Source: Bacteroidales bacterium (GTDB taxonomy: Bacteria; Bacteroidota; Bacteroidia; Bacteroidales; UBA12077). Taken from it: a DNA stretch of 64,000 bases. The notes below the pieces were generated by a model that worked only from the letters and a program-made list of their open reading frames with translations, searched no databases and was not told where the DNA came from. Below are positions 60,833 through 64,000 of the stretch, piece after piece. The stretch covers positions 124,001 through 188,000 of the forward strand of contig JAEINU010000003.1 in NCBI GenBank assembly GCA_016342685.1, given 5' to 3'. The position numbers and the translations under genes are program-made. The number at the start of each line of letters is the position of its first letter. Positions within the stretch are counted from its first letter, which is position 1.

Positions 60833-62020
60833 ATGAATTATATTTTATTTGATGATAAATCGTGGGACAATTTATTGCCTTTAACTTTTACTCGACCAGT
60901 TTGTGAAATAAGAACAGGTATTCTAACGATAAAAGAGAAATGGGAAAAACATCTTAATGCTAAATTGTCATACCTGACACAAGATTTTTTATCTGAAAAA
61001 TATAAGCTATTCGTTACCGACGAAAATATATTAATTAATGGGGCTGTTATTCCCGATGGAGATTTATTAAATCAGATAAATAAACTTTCGCTTAATGAGT
61101 CAATTGTTGTTAATGATGAGCTGGTGGCGGTTTGCTTAGGTAAAAAGGAGGTAGCTCAATTTAGACACGATAACATCGAAAATTATGTGCATGCAGATTA
61201 TAGCAACACTGTTCTTAAGATTAGTTGGCCTTGGCATATTTTTAGTCTTAACGATGAAACATTAAAGCTGGATTTTGAATTAATTACTAAGAATCGAAAA
61301 TCCGTTGATATTAGTGAATCAAATAATATTCTTGGAATCGAAAATATTTTTGTTGAAGAAGGAGCAAGAATTGAATTTGCAACACTTAACGCTACAACTG
61401 GACCAATCTATATTGGCAAAGATGCCGAAATAATGGAAGGCTCTATTGTACGTGGACCTTTTGCTCTTTGCGAACATTCTACCTTAAAAATGGGAGCAAA
61501 AATTTATGGAGCAACAACCATTGGTCCGCACTCAAAAGTGGGTGGTGAAGTAAATAATGCAGTAATACTTGGTTATTCAAATAAAGGACATGATGGTTTC
61601 TTGGGAAACTCTGTGCTAGGTGAATGGTGCAATTTAGGGGCCGATACCAATAATTCAAATCTTAAAAATAATTATGCCGAAGTGCGATTATGGAATTATC
61701 AAGCAGAACGATTTATAAAAACAGGACTTCAATTTTGTGGTTTAATTATGGGAGATCATTCCAAGTGTGCAATTAACACAATGTTTAATACAGGTACTGT
61801 TATTGGTGTAAATACAAATATATTTGGAGAAGGATTTCCAAGAAACTTTGTTCCATCCTTTTCCTGGGGAGGCGCTCATGGCTTTACGGGATATGGTATA
61901 AACAAGGCTTTCGAAGTTGCTGAGGTAGTTATGAAACGAAGAAATATTACACTAAATGAACTCGACAAAAACATCTTAAAGTATGTTTTTGAAAAAACAT
62001 CGAAGTTTCGAATCTTTTAA
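60833..62020 (+). CDS. GlmU-like putative sugar nucleotidyltransferase with left-handed beta helix
   Basis: A 395-residue protein of the Bacteroidota 'GlmU family'. The N-terminal half resembles a nucleotidyltransferase fold but begins MNYILFDDKSWDNLLPLTFT, then RPVCEIRTGILTIKEKWE, without the GxGTRM loop of true GlmU. The C-terminal half is a left-handed parallel beta helix with hexapeptide repeats (TGPIYIGKDAEIMEGSIVRG; GAKIYGATTIGPHSKVGGEV; GVNTNIFGEGFPRNF), as in acyltransferases. It may make an activated sugar for envelope synthesis; substrate unknown. It follows the rpmE2 terminator by ~37 bp and is probably its own unit. Confidence 0.85.
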   Translation: MNYILFDDKSWDNLLPLTFTRPVCEIRTGILTIKEKWEKHLNAKLSYLTQDFLSEKYKLFVTDENILINGAVIPDGDLLNQINKLSLNESIVVNDELVAVCLGKKEVAQFRHDNIENYVHADYSNTVLKISWPWHIFSLNDETLKLDFELITKNRKSVDISESNNILGIENIFVEEGARIEFATLNATTGPIYIGKDAEIMEGSIVRGPFALCEHSTLKMGAKIYGATTIGPHSKVGGEVNNAVILGYSNKGHDGFLGNSVLGEWCNLGADTNNSNLKNNYAEVRLWNYQAERFIKTGLQFCGLIMGDHSKCAINTMFNTGTVIGVNTNIFGEGFPRNFVPSFSWGGAHGFTGYGINKAFEVAEVVMKRRNITLNELDKNILKYVFEKTSKFRIF

Positions 62021-62062
62021 TAATCCCAAAGATTTAGTGCAAATTCCCATTTAATTTTTTAT

Positions 62063-62080
62063 TTGGCATAGTGATTGCAA
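62063..62080 (+). promoter_or_regulatory. Sigma-54 (RpoN) -24/-12 promoter of lon
   Basis: TTGGCAT at 62063-62069, five bases, then TTGCAA at 62075-62080. This matches the RpoN consensus TTGGCAC-N5-TTGCA with one change, and keeps the invariant GG and GC at the correct spacing. Start predicted near 62090, giving a ~70-nt leader to the lon ATG. No TAnnTTTG box is seen here. Confidence 0.65.
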
Positions 62081-62097
62081 ATTCACTATTTCAGAAA

Positions 62098-62136
62098 ATT
62101 TCATTTCGGCAGCTGACAATTTGTCTCAAATGAAAT
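62098..62136 (+). promoter_or_regulatory. Nested palindromes in the lon leader
   Basis: Outer arms ATTTCATTT (62098-62106) and AAATGAAAT (62128-62136) are perfectly complementary; within them GACAATTTGTC (62115-62125) is itself a palindrome. It lies downstream of the predicted RpoN start, so it may be an RNA hairpin or an operator. Confidence 0.4.
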
Positions 62137-62160
62137 GATTGTATAAATAGAAAGAGAACT

Positions 62161-64000
62161 ATGAGCATTAAAAATAACGATAAAAATAAATTTAGCAATA
62201 TACTTTTTGCAGCGGATTCGGAGAGTGACGGAGATTTTATTCCATTAATTTCTGATGATGATGAGGATGTGGATTTTAAAAAATCAGAATTACCGAAAGA
62301 ATTGCCAATTCTTCCATTAAGAAATACTGTTTTATTTCCTGGAGTTATTCTTCCAATAACAGTCGGTCGAGAAAAATCGATTCGATTAGTTAATGAAATA
62401 AATAAAAAAGATCGTTTAATAGGCGCTGTTGCGCAGAAAGATCCTAATGTAAACGAGCCTGAAGAAGATGATATGTTTAGGTTTGGTACCGTAGCTCAAA
62501 TTCTTAAAGTGCTAGAAATGCCTGATGGTAGTACATCTGTAATTATTCAAGGGCGACAGAGGTTTGAAATGATTGAAATGGTTCAGGCAGAACCTTATCA
62601 TAAGGCAAGTGTAAAACTTCTAAAAGATGAAAAGCCAAAAAATAAAAAAAGAGAGTTTGAAGCAATAGTTGGTTCCTTAAAAGATTTATCATTAAGGATC
62701 ATTAAACTTTCAGCCAATATTCCACCAGAAGCTTCGTTTGCGGTCAAGAACATCGAGAACTCAAAATTTCTTGTAAATTTCATTTGCTCGAATAGCGATA
62801 TTGAAATTTCTGAGAAGTATAAATTGCTTGAAATTAGCGATCTAAAAGAGCGATCAATTAGATTATTAGAACATCTTACTCGACAAATTCAAATGTTGGA
62901 GCTGAAGCATGATATTCAGAGTAAAGTTAAAAACGATTTGGATTCGCAACAACGTGAATATTTATTGCACCAGCAAATGAAAACTATTCAGGATGAGCTG
63001 GGTGGAAGTCCAATTGATCAGGAAATAGAAGAGCTTAAAAAGCGTGCAAAAGATAAGAAGTGGGGCAAAGAAGTCGGCGAAATATTTGAGAAAGAAGTTA
63101 ACAAGTTACACAGATTGAATCCAGCAACAGGCGAATATTCGGTTCAATTAAACTATTTGCAAACCTTATTAGATTTGCCTTGGAATGAGTTTACCGAAGA
63201 TAATTTTGATCTAAAAAGAGCACAAAAAGTACTCGACAATGATCACTTTGGTTTAGAGCAAGTTAAAGATCGAATTCTAGAATATTTAGCAGTTCTTAAA
63301 TTGAAAGGGGATTTAAAATCTCCAATTATTTGTTTGTATGGACCTCCAGGTGTTGGTAAAACATCTTTAGGGAAATCTATTGCAAAAGCGCTTGATAGAA
63401 AATTTGTTCGAATGTCTTTGGGGGGATTACATGATGAATCAGAAATTCGTGGGCATAGAAAAACATACATTGGTGCAATGCCTGGCAGAATTATTCAAAA
63501 CATAAAAAAATCGAAATCATCGAATCCTGTATTTATTTTGGATGAGATTGATAAGGTTGGTCGTGATGTTCATGGAGATCCTGCTTCTGCATTGTTGGAA
63601 GTTCTTGATCCTGAACAAAACAATGCTTTTCACGATAATTATCTTGAGCTCGAATATGATTTATCAAATGTAATGTTTGTTGCCACGGCTAATACATTAT
63701 CTACAATAAGTCCAGCTCTTCGCGATAGAATGGAAATGATTGATGTTAGTGGTTATATTATTGAGGAAAAAGCAGAAATTGCCAAACGCCATCTGATTCC
63801 AAAGCAGTTGGATGCACATGGAGTGAAAAGATCTCAGGTTTCGTTAACCAAAAAAGTTATTGAATATATTGTTGAGAATCATACTCGTGAATCTGGTGTG
63901 CGAACATTAGATAAAACAATTGCAAAAATTGCCAGAAACTTGGCTCGAAAAGTTGCTTTAGAGGAAAAATTTAATAAAACATTATCAATTGAAGATATAA
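62161..64000 (+). CDS. lon: ATP-dependent protease Lon (3' end outside window)
   Basis: The first 613 codons of Lon; the frame is open at the window end. The substrate-binding LON domain starts LPILPLRNTVLFPGVILPIT (about residue 48) and includes VIIQGRQRFEM. A coiled region holds YLLHQQMKTIQDELGG. The AAA+ module has Walker A CLYGPPGVGKTSLGKSI (about 390-406), then MSLGGLHDESEIRGHRKTYI and Walker B FILDEIDKVG (about 457). The serine-lysine protease domain lies beyond the window. The start (MSIKNNDKNKF) has an acidic lead-in (SESDGDFIPLISDDDED) common in Bacteroidota Lon. It removes damaged and regulatory proteins. A sigma-54 promoter precedes it. Confidence 0.95.
   Translation, partial: MSIKNNDKNKFSNILFAADSESDGDFIPLISDDDEDVDFKKSELPKELPILPLRNTVLFPGVILPITVGREKSIRLVNEINKKDRLIGAVAQKDPNVNEPEEDDMFRFGTVAQILKVLEMPDGSTSVIIQGRQRFEMIEMVQAEPYHKASVKLLKDEKPKNKKREFEAIVGSLKDLSLRIIKLSANIPPEASFAVKNIENSKFLVNFICSNSDIEISEKYKLLEISDLKERSIRLLEHLTRQIQMLELKHDIQSKVKNDLDSQQREYLLHQQMKTIQDELGGSPIDQEIEELKKRAKDKKWGKEVGEIFEKEVNKLHRLNPATGEYSVQLNYLQTLLDLPWNEFTEDNFDLKRAQKVLDNDHFGLEQVKDRILEYLAVLKLKGDLKSPIICLYGPPGVGKTSLGKSIAKALDRKFVRMSLGGLHDESEIRGHRKTYIGAMPGRIIQNIKKSKSSNPVFILDEIDKVGRDVHGDPASALLEVLDPEQNNAFHDNYLELEYDLSNVMFVATANTLSTISPALRDRMEMIDVSGYIIEEKAEIAKRHLIPKQLDAHGVKRSQVSLTKKVIEYIVENHTRESGVRTLDKTIAKIARNLARKVALEEKFNKTLSIEDI

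Noticed and set aside
1-64000. CRISPR arrays, prophage, integron, toxin-antitoxin or restriction genes
   Set aside because: No regularly spaced direct repeats of 25-40 bp and no cas, phage structural, integrase or methylase genes were found; the regular repeats at 9,900-14,300 are coding LRR repeats.

Overview
The window comes from a low-GC member of the Bacteroidota, probably a marine-type Bacteroidales/Marinilabiliales relative (the order is an inference). Evidence includes type IX secretion sorting domains and PorQ, a short (286 aa) primary sigma factor, an alternative complex III (Act) respiratory cluster, type B ribosomal protein L31, the parA-parB-DUF5683-mltD neighbourhood, promoters of the TAnnTTTG type, and weak Shine-Dalgarno signals. 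No prophage, integron, CRISPR array or intact transposon was seen. Most of the window is ordinary chromosome. The accessory signals are interspersed hairpin repeats, one decayed insertion sequence and one giant surface protein.

Layout: 1-1806, the end of a T9SS-secreted protein and an unrecognised secreted protein. 1857-5795 (minus), the parA-parB-DUF5683-mltD operon. 6025-8409 (minus), a heptose-type kinase, an NTF2-fold lipoprotein and an outer-membrane barrel. 8853-14702, a 1949-residue leucine-rich-repeat T9SS cargo. 14890-20589 (minus), porQ-cmk-ispH-priA-FMN-binding protein. 20874-31974, a lipid kinase, YkgJ and DMT proteins, an M20 amidohydrolase, rpoD, a convergent SLC12-like/CPA2 transporter pair, a porin and a second FMN-binding protein. 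32083-34945, trmJ, DUF2461 and pepT.

34953-49416 is the respiratory core. Alternative complex III (actA-B-C-D-F-E, minus strand) is divergent from a caa3-type cytochrome oxidase operon (subunits I-III-IV-II, plus strand). Heme O synthase, a SCO copper chaperone, a DoxX protein and a heavy-metal-binding lipoprotein follow on the minus strand. Together they take electrons from menaquinol through ActB/A/E hemes to the cytochrome c domain of subunit II and on to oxygen, with cofactor assembly encoded next door. The shared act/cox intergenic region holds a perfect dyad.

49545-56301 carries an exported class-I amidotransferase-fold protein, a GNAT enzyme, a two-component system, a U32 peptidase, an rRNA/tRNA methyltransferase, a transposase remnant and tRNA-His. 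56480-64000 carries a polysaccharide flippase, a BI-1 protein, a class-V aminotransferase, rpmE2, a GlmU-like protein and the 5' part of lon. lon is preceded by a near-consensus sigma-54 (-24/-12) promoter.

The most interesting points are the sigma-54 promoter of lon, the GTCA/TGAC-ended repeat family including one copy that supplies the start codon of heme O synthase, a six-CxxCH ActA, the actF-actE gene order, and the four-module plant-type LRR protein. I did not find convincing evidence of a wholly new multi-gene system.
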